This document shows, one piece after another, positions 10,527 to 23,103 of a DNA stretch of 64,000 nucleotides. The notes beneath the pieces are model-generated. The model had not been told where the DNA came from, did not search any database, and saw only the letters and a program-made list of their open reading frames with translations. The stretch covers positions 1,922,001-1,986,000 of the forward strand of contig JAUDYN010000003.1 in the NCBI GenBank assembly GCA_030407005.1, read 5' to 3'. The position numbers were made by a program, and so were the translations under genes. Position 1 is the stretch's first letter; every line of letters begins with the position of its first letter. Origin of the DNA: Desarmillaria ectypa (lineage: Eukaryota > Basidiomycota > Agaricomycetes > Agaricales > Physalacriaceae).

Positions 10527-12020
10527 AGTCGTTTGATTTTTTTGAAGGAATGTGCTGAGAGAATGAAAGGACTGGGCCGTAAAAGCAGGCAAGGAGTGGA
10601 GAAACAACAGAACAAATTCTTCAGGCGATACTAGAATGACTGGATTATATATCGTGCAGGTACTGTATCCGCTCAGAAAGTGCATGTGGATTAACATAAG
10701 CCTATGACGCGCGTCTCCAGGGCCCATTGAGACCCGGGGGAGCATACTTCACTTGGGGCTAGTAGGAGGCAACGGTCTCTAGTCACGAACGGAAATTCAG
10801 CCGACATTATGTGTATGTTCGGCGTCTTGCCGCGATCCGAATCCTGCACTCCAGATTTTCAAGGCCAGGTCCGCAAGTAGGTTTTGCTCTTGAAGTTCTG
10901 CAGTAGACAGTTCAGAGTCGGCTTTGAAAGCAAATAGTATATGGAGATCGCCATGGGCACGACGATCACACGAGCCCATTTGATATCGAGTGAGTGGAGC
11001 GGCACTGGAATAATCAAATGGCAGCGATGATTAGGAAGATAAAATGAGAAAGTGTATACGGTTTGACGATAGAACGTCATAGAATGCACTGGGATAATGT
11101 TACAAGAGTACTTAGTCGACTCAAAACTCGCCGTCAGTAGTACTATGGACTTGGGATTAGAAGCAGAATAATGCAGAAGCTATAACGACTTAACAATGCG
11201 TGAGCATCAGGTGCAGAAGACATAACTTGAGCTTTTGCATATTCTGAGACTTTTTTGAAAAAAAAATTGTCTTCCCTTCAAAAGATATCGTCTCGAGAAA
11301 GTCGAAAGGGTTTTTTGCGTCCTAATCTTATCAGTTGAAGCTAGGAGCACGCAGTCCACGAGTTAACACATGACTAGCATTTATAGTAAGTAACGTGATG
11401 AGTTTAGCCCCTAATTTGAAGGTTTGGCCTCTGTCGTTTCCTCCTTATCTCGGGAAGAATCGGGGACGGGCCTGAACGGTGAAGGGACGAGATCATAGGA
11501 TCATAAGGATGACGTATGATCTGAACTTGAAAAGCCACACTCCAAAGGTGAACGTTTGAACCGGTAAGCACCGATGGTAACGATGAAGATGACATATAAG
11601 GACATCTAGAACCGAACTGCGTGTTGCTCATCATATGGAATCAAAGCGCAGTCAATACGAGGGTGAACGATACGTTATGCACATATGCAGTAGGGGACCC
11701 ACAGGTTAGTTCACTAAGCCAAGGGTCATCCTCGTGGATCCGGACCGGCTGGACGACCGTCTTAAGTTTCATCTACCAATCGACACGGGAATTAATATTG
11801 TAATTTGCACTCTGTTGGCGTAGTCTGTGGCTGAGCGTACAGAAATTACATACTAATTCATTCTTTAAAGTGGGTTTCGGTCTACGAACTGGTGATAAAA
11901 GATGGCTGTTGAATACGTTAGAAAGGGCCGGTGGGTCAACCCACAAGGACATGTATAATTGGAAACATCCCAGATGTCATGACCATGGGTATCAAATGTA
12001 TGACCTTGACATTAGTGCTC
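10527..12020. other. 1.5-kb spacer between tandem CAP genes
   Basis: I find no convincing coding exon on either strand. On the minus strand a TATATAA element lies at about 10643-10652, ~120 bp ahead of the copy-1 ATG. An A-rich run sits at 11250-11275. The rest is unremarkable and probably holds the copy-1 promoter and the copy-2 3' end. Confidence 0.5.
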
Positions 12021-13392
12021 TCAGGCCTGAATGTTCTCACTGTAAAAATCAGGGTTAACAAAACCTTAAGTACTCAATGGCAGTATACTGACGAAAATTG
12101 GCCAATAACGTTTCCCGCAGGGGAATATTCACAAACGTAGTAACTGGCTTTCTGTCGACGCATTTTCACGCTCAGTCAGGACCTCGAGGAGAGAATCATC
12201 TGCACGTACCCCAAAAGAAGCATCAAAGATTCCATCACAGGACTGGACGGCACATCCAACCTGGTTCGTAGCTTTCCAAACAACTACAGAAAAAAGAATA
12301 CAGCCCATGCGTTCATAATGAAATCCTTCGCTTACCCTGGGTGAAATGAGACGCGACCGGATTGTTAGGATCATAGTTGGCTGTGACAGACCTCAGTTTT
12401 CGCCATGAAAGGAGATTGCTTGGAACACTTACAAGCTTCGTCCGTCCAAGACTTGATCGCAGAGCTAATGGTATAGCCACTACCGGTGCCAGAGGCAAGG
12501 TTCTCTGTTAAGACATATTACAAGCACGCCCAAGGCATAAGCAGAAAGAAGCCACCTCCAAATTTGCCGAGGGAGCCGCCTGAATGCTCAAACACACAAC
12601 CGTTCGCCCATTGCTGAGCCTTTCCTGCTAATTCATCGCTCCAAGTCAAACCAGCTGCCCCGTGTTGAGCACGGACGGTGTTATGCGCGTCAAGATAGGC
12701 ACTGATGTCACCGCCTGGCGTGGAACTTGATGAGCTTGTTTCTGATGGAACCAACCAAGTCGCCGTAATAGAGGAAAATATCGATGAAGAGGCCGAAGAT
12801 GTCTCTGGCGTCGACGTGGTTGTGGTAGAGAAAGTCGGAAAAGAAAGGCTGGTCTGGACAAGTTCCGTGGAAGAGAGAGAGGAGGATGTAGTGACGAATG
12901 TTTCGATTGTCGTTGAAGTAGTTGGAGGTGTATCAGAGGATGTAGGGACTGTTGAAGTAGTCACTTGAGAAAATATCGCCTCAGATGAGACATCTACAGT
13001 GGACATCGTTACAGATACTTGCGCAATTCTAGAAGTAACGCTTGAGACGATAGTTGAACTCATATTTATTTCTGGTGAGGTCGAAGCGGAAGAGATGAGC
13101 CTTGAAACAAAATTCAGTCATATACAATCAGCACAAGAGCATAAACTTACGCATCACTTCCACAGGCCTGAGCTATGATCGAGTCCCAATCCTCGGAAGA
13201 TACGCCTGTCTGTAATACCGGCCCCCATGGGTTTGAACCCATTACCGCGCCCGGAAACCCCCAGTTGTCTTTGCACACTTCAGCACATAATTGTTCGGCA
13301 CGGTGTTTCCTCGAACAGGCGGGTCCAGCACGCCCCAAAGCGAAGGAACAGAATAAAATCGCCAGGTGGAAAAACAAGACAGAACGAGCCAT
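12021..13392 (-). CDS. Secreted CAP/SCP (PR-1-like) protein, copy 2
   Basis: Seven exons (13392-13151, 13100-12556, 12504-12433, 12380-12336, 12283-12210, 12151-12093, 12039-12021) give 351 residues. A signal peptide (ARSVLFFHLAILFCSFALG) precedes a Cys-containing segment, a Ser/Thr linker of about 150 residues, and the CAP domain (AYLDAHNTVRAQHGAAGLTW, GENLASGTG, HFTQVVWKATNQVGCAVQSC, YYVCEYSPAGNVIGQF). Both copies end alike (DNVQA versus ENIQA before TGA), and their intron sites largely coincide, which argues for tandem duplication. Copy 2 has an extra 52-nt intron inside HFTQ|VVW. The frame is intact throughout, so it is not a pseudogene. Confidence 0.92.
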
Positions 13393-13665
13393 TCTGGTCG
13401 GAAAGGAATGTGGTATTAAAAGAAAGAATAGGCCAGCCAGGACCAAAGGGAGAGATATGGAGAAGATATGCGAAAGAGCGACTTCACAAGAACTGTGTTG
13501 AGGTCTTAGGGTGATGATGTCTGCATTGATTTAATTTGCCTTGACAACCGTATACTTGGCAGCAATAAGGAGGAAGATAAATATCAATGATGTTGAGGCG
13601 GAACAGACAGTTAGATTAGACCAGACGCCATGGTGGTAAGATCGAACATGTTCAATTGCAATTCA

Positions 13666-14259
13666 ATGACCTCCAATAGACCACCACCATATTACATTCT
13701 CTTTTCGAACTCTTCGCTATCTCCAGCTCCTTCGGCAACTTTGGGACATCCTACAATTCAGTATCACTATGCAGATGATTCTCCTCTGTCATTACTCCCG
13801 CAACACCCTCAAGAACACGTCCTTCTGTTGGATTACGACTCTTCCTCGAGTGCACCGCCCACAGTGAAGAGTATCTCCAAGAACATGTCCGTGACTGGTC
13901 TCAAAATAGAGGACGCGCCAGGCGTAGCAACAGTGGACGAAGGAGGTACCAAGCGAGCCGAGAAAATGTTCATCATCGAAACTACCATGCTGGAAACCAG
14001 GTGAGTCTGATTGATTGTTCACTCAATCCCTCAATCAACAAGCGCTCAGAAATGCCGACCGCGAGGACAAGTCTCCCCATGCCATTCTAGCCGAATTCAA
14101 ACGCAAGTACGTATATAGTCTCAATTTCGGATACCATTATCTCATCTTGTATCACTTAACAGAAATGCCATCTTACGACGCGGCCTTGTCTACCCAGAGA
14201 CAGGCAACACGACCAACCTGTCTCCGACAAGAAATTCGCCGTTACGATCAGACGGTTAA
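13666..14259 (+). CDS. Small conserved protein of unknown function
   Basis: Three exons (13666-14000, 14050-14106, 14163-14259) give 162 residues; in-frame ATGs at 13630 and 13648 are alternatives. The N-terminal half carries IQYHYADDSPLSLLP and EHVLLLDYDSSS, followed by a charged region ending FKRKNAILRRGLVYPETG. Both introns have standard size (49 and 56 nt) and leave an open frame, which supports a real gene. No domain is recognised. It converges on EMC7, with 77 bp between stop codons. Confidence 0.65.
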
Positions 14260-14336
14260 GCTCGTAGGGTTTCTTGACTGTACGCCTGCAGGCAAGGTCA
14301 TTTAAATAATGTATATCATGTACACGCTGCTTCAAT

Positions 14337-15241
14337 CTATCTCCGTTTCTTTCCGCGGGCTTTGCTGCTTTGTGGGCCCCTGGATGAACTGGATGGAGTG
14401 GAAGATAGTTGGGTCTCCTTCGGTACCTCATCGCCTGCAGATAACAATGCGGAGAAGCTAGTTCAAAGGCTTTCATTAGATGCCTTATACTAGATAATTG
14501 TATGGCTCACCCAGATTTGAAGTCGCCGTTCGTCACGGCACTTTGCATCTTGGCCATTTTGGCCTGCTGTTCCTTGAAGTCTTCCAGTGCTTCGGGGTCC
14601 ATGTTTTTCTGGAGGATAAGTTAATAGCTGTCAAAGGTGCAACTAGTCCTGAACGTACCATAAGGTAAGGCATAGCCAACACCATCACGCCGGTAAAGAC
14701 CATCATCAACACCATAGGGCTCTTGAGCATGCCGAGCATGTTGAATGAATCGGGCAGCACAAAATACTTGTGCTTTGTTCGCGGAGTAAGAGCCAACGGA
14801 TATGGCAGGCGATTTGGAACAGGCGGGTTTAATGGCGTCCCAGGGAGGTACGGTCGCGCCTCTACAGTGGCATCCTGAAGGACATCTATTCGCAGCTAAG
14901 ACCTATAAAGTTGTTGCTGAAATATACCAAGAAATGAACATACCTGGTCAAAGACAAAATCATGCGTTAATACAGAGAGAATATAGGTTCCAGTGGGGAC
15001 ATCATGTCTGGAACTGTCACGTCAGTATGCGCATATAGGCAGGCAGGACGACGGACATCGTGAAGGAACCATCCCGAATCACACCTCCGCTCCTTCGTCC
15101 ATTATCGAGTACTACTTTCGATGGTCCCAGCTCAAGTAGACCTAAACATGGATATAGAGCTGTGGCTTTGTTTCTACACCCAATATTGCGCACCTGAGCA
15201 CACGTCATTCCATTGTAAACGACCAGTGAGATCAACAGCAT
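14337..15241 (-). CDS. EMC7: ER membrane protein complex subunit 7
   Basis: Five exons (15241-15057, 15007-14944, 14895-14659, 14608-14511, 14457-14337) give 234 residues. The protein is a subunit of the EMC, which inserts tail-anchored and multipass proteins into the ER. Seen: a signal-like start (LLISLVVYNGMTCAQ), the luminal beta-sandwich with VIRDGSFTIHDVPTGTYIL, then LPYPLALTPRTKHKYFVLPD, a single membrane span near MVLMMVFTGVMVLAMPYLM, and a basic tail ending KARGKKRR. The join to the last exon uses the acceptor at 14458 (53-nt intron), giving SGFSALLSAGDE. The segment just after the signal peptide is poorly conserved, and an alternative splice there is possible. Confidence 0.88.
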
Positions 15242-15434
15242 GAACGGGAAACAACAAGCTGGAACGCAATCAGTCATGGATTACGGGCGCCGAAAAAAGC
15301 TACTCAACTGACCTCAAAATCCCGAAAAGACGAAGAAAAAAAGGTATCATAACGTTGTAGACGAGAAGATGCGGTAATCAAATATGGCCAAACTTCCGTC
15401 AAGCTTCTTCCTTTAATCATCCATCCATTCTAAA

Positions 15435-16462
15435 ATGCGGCAAAAGAGATCCAAGACATATAGAAAGCTCATGGCGTTGTACTCCATGACTTTTGGTTTC
15501 CGTCAGCCCTATCAAGTTCTCAGTATGACGATTTCCTCAGAGATATTGGACCGTGCACTTACTCGAACAAACTAGTTGATTCTGAAATGTGCAAGTTGGC
15601 TGTGGATACCAACATTGAATTAGTGAAACAAATAGGTACTGTTTTACATGGAGAAATAAAGCCCAGTGAGCATACCTTTCGGCAATTTTCCCGGTGGGAG
15701 CTGAAAGCTTAACAAAAAAGCACCGTTTCAGTGATAACTCAGTGCTGCATACATGAACTCTACCTTCAGGGAAAGTCTCGCCAAAATGCTGTCGATATTG
15801 CCAAAACCTTTGAAAGACGGAAATGCAATCACAGGGAACCAATACCCGGCGATGATTGTCTTAAAAGCGTCGTTGGTGCGTCCAACACTAGAACTGTCTC
15901 TTACAATGTTTGATTTGTATTTTTAGGGGATACCAACAAGCATCGCTACGTTATAGTATCCCAATCGCAACCGCTTCGTTCGAAATTGCGAAGCATTCCA
16001 GCTGTGCCTCTTGTTCATATCAACCGTTCTGTAATGGTCTTTGAACCGCCTAGTGATACGACACTCGCATCCAAACAAAAGGTGCATCATATTTTTATGG
16101 CTCATCCCGCAGACTTGACGGTGAATTAAATACAGAGTGAAGAAGAATCTCTGCACCCAACAGCTCCTGACATCGCGTTAGTTGGTCCATCATCAGATCC
16201 ACCCCCGAAGAAGCGGAAGGGACCAAAAGGACCTAACCCTTTGAGCGTGAAGAAGAAAAAGGTCGATAACCCTCCGACCAAGGGCAAGAATACCAGTAAA
16301 AGAATGCACAACGATTCCACGACTCTGACAGAGAAAAAGAGGAAGCGGGATGAAGACGAGGATGAAGGTGTGGATCCAGAGCCGGAGAATGCTGTACGTT
16401 CGGGCAGGAAGAGGAAGCGGAGAAGAAAGGTCACCGAAGATTTGCACGTAGACAAAGACTAA
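15435..16462 (+). CDS. UTP23: rRNA-processing protein Utp23
   Basis: Five exons (15435-15522, 15576-15665, 15732-15875, 15927-16081, 16136-16462) give 267 residues. Utp23 is a PIN-like protein of the small-subunit processome that helps release snR30 during 18S rRNA maturation. Seen: FGFRQPYQVLIDSEMCK, ITQCCIHELYLQGKSRQNAV, the zinc-knuckle-like stretch FERRKCNHREPIPGDDC, and HRYVIVSQSQPLRSKLR. The C-terminal ~100 residues are Lys-rich with several nuclear-localisation-type clusters (RKRKRRRK), as usual for nucleolar proteins. Confidence 0.93.
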
Positions 16463-17695
<1,233 letters not shown>

Positions 17696-17745
17696 TAGCA
17701 CAGTTCTGTACACTTATACAATAATCACGTTCATCATATGAAGCT

Positions 17746-19105
17746 TCATCGTTGAGATTGGTTCATGTCAGGGTTTTCATCTTTTCGAAACCAGAGTCGG
17801 ATACCCAGGTCCTTCTCCATAGACGAAGTTGCGATTATGTCTCTTGTGGGGTGTGTCTGCAATTTAAATAAACAGGTCAATGATTGTAGTTGTGGGGGAA
17901 GTTGTATCACACACGGCTACGGCAAGTACGGTGTCTAGAGCAAGCAAAAGGTTGAGTACAACGATGGACGCACGGATGTGTTCAACTCACCTCGATGTCC
18001 TTCCAGGGTTTGCAAGACCTGTCGCGTTTGCAGATCCCAAATATATGCCTTATGATCTTCACTCCCGCTGACGATATATTTATGTTTGGTGTGACTAAAA
18101 CACGAAAACAGACAGTATGTTCTGTTGACGTGGCCGGAATATGTTTTCACACAACGAGATGTCTGATAATTCCATAGCCGTATAGTCGAATCTTGGGTTG
18201 AGACAAGAACAAATTTGGAGTTGGGAGAGAATTCAACATGAGAACTGGAAATCGCGTGAAAACGCCTCCCAAAATACAAATGAAACTGACGTACCATATT
18301 GGATTATCATCATCAACCAAAGTCTTTAAGCACTGGCCAGAATCAACGTCCCATATGCGTCTGTATGATGTTATTACCGACAGAAGAATAAAAAGGTCAA
18401 AGCACTGACATGAGACCATCCATGGCGCAAGAAACAATCAAGGTCCCATCATGGTTGAAGCTAACAGAGGTGACAGGATCTGAATGTGCCGGGAGAACCT
18501 TCATACATGTTCCTAACGCCCTGTCAGTGCGCTTCAACACTCCATAGCCATAAAAAGGCACCTCTGGCAACGTCCCACACGCGAACTGTCTCATCAAATC
18601 CACCAGATACGAGAAGATTGGAATGAGGATTGTAGTTGACAGCAAACACGAAGTTTGTATGGCCAGTTAGAGTCTTGACTTCTACACCCTGGTTCAAGAG
18701 GGTAAGAGAAGGTAGTAGATACCGAAAAACGCAAAGCACCTGATCCATGCTCCATATCTTTATAGCCTTGTCATCGGATGCGGATGCCAGAAATTCGCCA
18801 TCGGGCGACCAGGCAATGTCGGAGATACCTTGGTCATGACCAGAGAGTGTGCGCAATATTTCACCTGTGTATGCATCCCACAGCTTGATGATCCTGTCAG
18901 CACCTGTCCTTCACGATATTTTGTAAAGATATAAGACGAGAGATGGCTGGATGGACATACCCGACGACGCTAGGATTGACCCATCGGGACTGAACTTGAG
19001 GGATGAGATAGACTTTGTGTGTCCGTTCAGCGACAGGTGAGAATAGAAAGGAGCTGGTTGCTGGGAGTTGGACGCAGAAGAGCTAGATTCGTCTTGCATT
19101 GACAT
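17746..19105 (-). CDS. WD40 protein of the WDR5/Swd3 type
   Basis: Eight exons (19105-18961, 18903-18740, 18688-18562, 18512-18410, 18360-18295, 18244-17991, 17934-17915, 17856-17746) give 329 residues. Seven WD repeats fill the protein (GHTKSISSLKFSPDGSILAS, DRIIKLWDAYTGEILRTLSGH, RVWDVARGTCMKVLPAHSDPV, FVLVSTQDSTIRLWNY, KYIVSGSEDHKAYIWDLQTR and so on). Order, loop lengths and the phrase VKTYSGHVN match WDR5, the COMPASS subunit for histone H3 Lys4 methylation. A role in another WD40 complex cannot be excluded. It shares a 110-bp divergent promoter with eIF3k. Confidence 0.9.
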
Positions 19106-19164
19106 TAAGGTAGTGGTCGTTAAATAACTAATATCGGAAATAGCCTGACGAAAAAAAGTCGAGG

Positions 19165-19170
19165 CACGTG
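19165..19170. promoter_or_regulatory. CACGTG palindrome between WDR5-type gene and EIF3K
   Basis: A perfect CACGTG lies in the 110-bp interval between the start codons at 19105 (minus) and 19216 (plus). It is a candidate bHLH site that could serve both genes. Confidence 0.4.
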
Positions 19171-19215
19171 TCTCCAGGAAAAGTTTCCACTTTTGCTTCA
19201 ACGTATACAATAACA

Positions 19216-20141
19216 ATGGCTTCAGCTTGGATATCGCCCCCGATGCGGCCAGAAAACATTGATTACCTGGTATCTGGTGTTGGTGCGCTGTATTGTATTT
19301 TATTGATTAACATTGGATACTTACCCATGTTCAAGACCGATACAATCCATCCAATGTCACCATTCTTGAGGACTATCTCTACCAACAGATCAGAAACCAA
19401 GAGTACGACTGTTTGGCAAATTTGGCCATCCTCAAGTTGTAGGCCCTACCTCCCTGTGCTCGATCCCTCTTGTTCTAACTCCCTCATAAAGGTATCAATT
19501 CAACCCGGACCTCTATAACCCAGATGTTGTCATCAACATCCTCATGAAATCCCTCACAGCGTCCCCTTTACCAGACTTCAATCTCTGTATGTCTCTTCTC
19601 GAAGACAAACCCATAAATACCACCCTTGACGAGCCCGACCCGCTCCCTGCTCTCCTTCCTGTCATACAAGGACTCCACGAACTCCTAGACCGCTGTCGGT
19701 TCCCCAAGTTCTGGGACGTTTATCACTCAAACGAACTTGAAAACCTTCGGGACAACTACACGGTAGAGTATGCTGGCTTCGAGGATGCTGTCAGGGAAGT
19801 CGCCGTGCGTGCGGTCAAGGCGACCTTCAGGAGAATAGGAACCGAGCGGCTGGGTCAGTATCTCGATCTTGAGGGTAATGTCGTTTTAGCACCTCCTTTG
19901 CAGATGTCTAATGGGACTTTAGGGCCCGAACTGCAAGCCTATGCCGAAAACCTGGGTTGGTCAGTCGACCAATCTGGTACTGTCGTCAACATCCCGCCAA
20001 ATCCGGACAACCAAATTGAGGCCACCGTTGTCCAAGAAAACATTAAGCTACCTCGTACGTGATGATATTTCATCTTCTTTCTTCGATACTCACTGGTCGT
20101 TAGAGCTCATAAAAGTCATATCTCACGCTGCAAAAGCTTGA
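19216..20141 (+). CDS. EIF3K: Translation initiation factor 3 subunit K
   Basis: Four exons (19216-19282, 19336-19438, 19492-20054, 20104-20141) give 256 residues. eIF3k is a small PCI-type subunit of eIF3. Seen: PENIDYLVSGVDRYNPSNV, LANLAILKLYQFNPDLYN, DFNLCMSLLEDK, the HAM/WH region FEDAVREVAVRAVKATFRRI, and a C-terminus ENIKLPQLIKVISHAAKA. The last intron (20055-20103) is easily missed, because reading through ends two codons later at a stop; splicing restores the conserved LPQL end. Confidence 0.93.
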
Positions 20142-20243
20142 CGCACAGACCATTAACATCCTTTGTGTTTGTAGAAGCTTTCTCTATCTTGTAGTGCTAT
20201 CTAAGTCATTGTCCATCATGTACGACTTAGACTATAGCAAAGT

Positions 20244-22522
20244 TCAAGCAGATAAGAATGTTGCTACCGTTCCCCAAACAGCCATCACGACGGCCAGACC
20301 TACAGCAACTGCGTCGAATACACCGCAAGAGCCTTTTATAGCAATATGGGCACCAATGGGTCCAATCACAACTATCAGGAAGGCCGAAAACGAGCCCAGA
20401 AAGGCCATCACGGCGCTGAAGTCGGGTACGAGGATAGAAACGCCCACAGAGAGTAGAGTGAGGGCTACTCGCAGGATCATGCCCAGTATGCGCTTCCTTG
20501 ATGTACCATGTGATGGTTCGGCAAGTCTTTTAGCAACATCTTCGTGTGTTGTTGGTGGTAGATCGATCCCAAATAGGATCTCGATAGTGGCGTTGAGCTA
20601 GTGGATGATCAGGAATGCGTGACAAACAGCTAGACACGCGCTTACCGGCTGAGTAGCCAACGCAAATTTAGACCTGCAAAAAATACTCTGTGAGCACACA
20701 TATTCCTAGTACGCCGTAATTACTTACATCGGACTTATAACCAACATCCAAAGGCAAGCTTGATTCAACGCTGGATTGTACCCAGGCGTGCTAAGCAGAT
20801 CCATGCTAATCTAGGTGTAATATGTTGGGTCGATGACATGGGAATAATGATGTTCAATACTTACCTCTTCGCTAACTGATAGTCCAAACATGATGTATCC
20901 CGCGTATCCAATTAGCCCATAGATGAGTGTTGCAACGACCTGGGAATTCATATGAAAGTGAGACTATGAAAATATATTAATGTTGATGAGACCCACAAAC
21001 GCCCAGGTGATCATTTTGTCGAACTCTGATGGATCTTCCATGTCGCGAACGAGGGACGGAATAACAGCATGACCAGAAAACTGTACGATCCACTCAGAAA
21101 TACTAGCCGAACACGAAGAAAGACGGCGTACCCCAGCCATAAATAATCCATAAGCTATCCCAAGGTGCCTCCAGCTCTCAATGCCTAAAGACGTCTCGGC
21201 TGGGGACCACAAACTTCCCGGTTGCTCTTTTTTGGTAGCGCCATCAATGAGAATCACAGCTATCATCAGAATAGTCGAGATAATGCCCAAAACGGATGTA
21301 TATGAGAGCAGGGACAACGGTAAGAAAACAGTGGGTATTAATCTGTTGTTCAGCGTTGTGCTGTCGTTAGTACAAGAGTATGGCTATTGATAGGACAGCC
21401 CACATTAATAAGCCCCATAATTTATATGTATTCGACGAGTAGTGGGGTATAATCGCATGCAACGAATCTGCATACAGCGTCACGAGGATCACACTGTATT
21501 AATTGGTTAAGATGGCACAGTAACTGAAGCTGATGTACGCACCTGACGGAGAATAATTCGAGACAAAAAATGGCACTGATGATGCCTGTTGATCGTGGAC
21601 CAAAGGCTTTTCTTCCAATATCAGTGTAGGACCTCAGCCGGGAATCAGCCCTGATGATTTGTGCCAAAATTTTCGCTCTATACTTTGACCGTCAGTTCAA
21701 GTAATCGAAAAGGCAGTACAAACGTACGTGTAACAACTAACAAATCCGTAAAAGCCAATTAGTATAGTCCCAGGTATCCACCCCGCGTATGCGAAGGCCA
21801 GAGGGGTCGAGAGCATTCCAATCCCCAATAGAATAGCTATGGAATTAAAAAGCTGGAAAGGGCAGTCTTCAACTATCAGCTATACACTGGAGCTAGATAT
21901 TCATACAGTTTGTCCGAATGTACTTGCCCCTCCAAACTTGTACTTCGGGGCAGAAGACAGTGAAGGTTTCGAGGGCTGACGAGCCACAAGCTGCCTCGGT
22001 ATTTCTTGAATAGCATTTGAAGAGACCAGATAGTCAGGACGAGGAATGGTGCGGCGAGGATAGGTTCCGGCTGAAAAGGATACCCCACGGAGCAGCGGCG
22101 TCTCTTCATCCGCTCGAAGTGGTGGAGATACGCTCACAGAGGGACTGAGGAATGTACTCCGAGGAGACGAAGGAACGAAGATTGCCGACGGCGGCGTGCT
22201 AGGAGAGGCCGGCCCAGGGTTCAGCGAGTCCCATTCGAACTGACCAACGAAGTCATCGTCTTGACGCTGAGCTGGCGTGAACGAGTCGGCATCCGACTCG
22301 TTCTCCTCGATAATACTGCCTGACTCTTCATCAAAGGAGTCGGTAAGATCCGGTGAAGATGGCAAGGTCGATTCTACAACCAAGAATTGTGCTCGACGGT
22401 CTGGAAATAGTCAGTATCACAAGGTATTCTTTGAGAAGCCACATACAAGAAGCGATGACATCTCGTACGCTCTGAGCACTCGATGCAGACCCGAAGACGA
22501 ATCCAGTACTTGGCAGAGACAT
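20244..22522 (-). CDS. Vacuolar-type amino-acid transporter (AAAP/AVT family)
   Basis: Eleven exons (22522-22447, 22400-21907, 21852-21728, 21677-21543, 21493-21404, 21342-21132, 21080-20997, 20939-20865, 20810-20728, 20673-20646, 20597-20244) give 584 residues. After a ~185-residue acidic and Ser-rich cytosolic tail come about 10-11 membrane helices. Helix 1 carries the AVT signature NSIAILLGIGMLSTPLAFAY; later markers are FSGHAVIPSLVRDMEDPSEF and GYIMFGLSVSEEISMDL. Avt1-like proteins exchange neutral amino acids and protons across the vacuole membrane. Exon 10 is only 28 nt. Confidence 0.9.
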
Positions 22523-23103
22523 CCAGAGTTGTTTTTTTAGCCTCTAAGTGGCCGAGAAAACTGGGATAGAGATATCAACCGGTGCTTATCGATATCCAAT
22601 TCCGCTCCCTATCAGCATTGATAGACCCGGAAAATGCGCCATCTGGATCGGATTAGGATAGCACGGTATCCATTCTCCGGCTTCTGTCAGTAGCGAAGCA
22701 GCCTACAGCACACAGAATCCGGAGCATGAACAGGCGAATAAGTAATTGAGAGGAAACGTGACAGGATTCACGAAAAGAGCGTGTTATCGGGGCTATCTAA
22801 ATTTGGTTATAACGCTGGCAATGACTCCTATCAGTGTTGTGCCGGTCAGCGACTAGTCACAAAGTCACGGACAAGGCATGACCTAAAAAGGTCCGGTTAC
22901 TTTTTTATACACCATGTTAAATAACTCTGGCACATAGTAATTTAGTGTAGGCAAGAGTCAATAAAACAGAGACTGGAAGTAATTGCAATGTCACGCAGGC
23001 GAAAAATCGCGATGTCTATAATAATCAAGTGATGGCCTGGAACACAAATGCAAAAAGGCGTGCAGAAGCGATACGATAAGAAATCGCATAGCTAAGAGGA
23101 TAG
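22523..23103. other. Intergenic region, AVT promoter and ITC1 3' side
   Basis: 581 bp with no convincing exon on either strand. It should contain the transporter promoter and the ITC1 terminator. Confidence 0.5.

Noticed and set aside
13225..13260. tRNA-like string with a GGTTTGAACCC-type segment
   Set aside because: It is part of the CAP copy-2 first exon (GFPGAVMGSNPWG region) and no cloverleaf arms fit.
14156..14476. 106-codon minus-strand frame overlapping two genes
   Set aside because: It is a shadow: the EMC7 tail reads KARGKKRR in a different frame once the 53-nt last intron is removed, and the plus-strand gene covers the rest.
14435..14510. Apparent 1-nt frame error at the EMC7 last intron
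   Set aside because: It arises only if the CTGCAG acceptor is used; the upstream CTAG acceptor at 14458 gives a normal 53-nt intron and an open frame.
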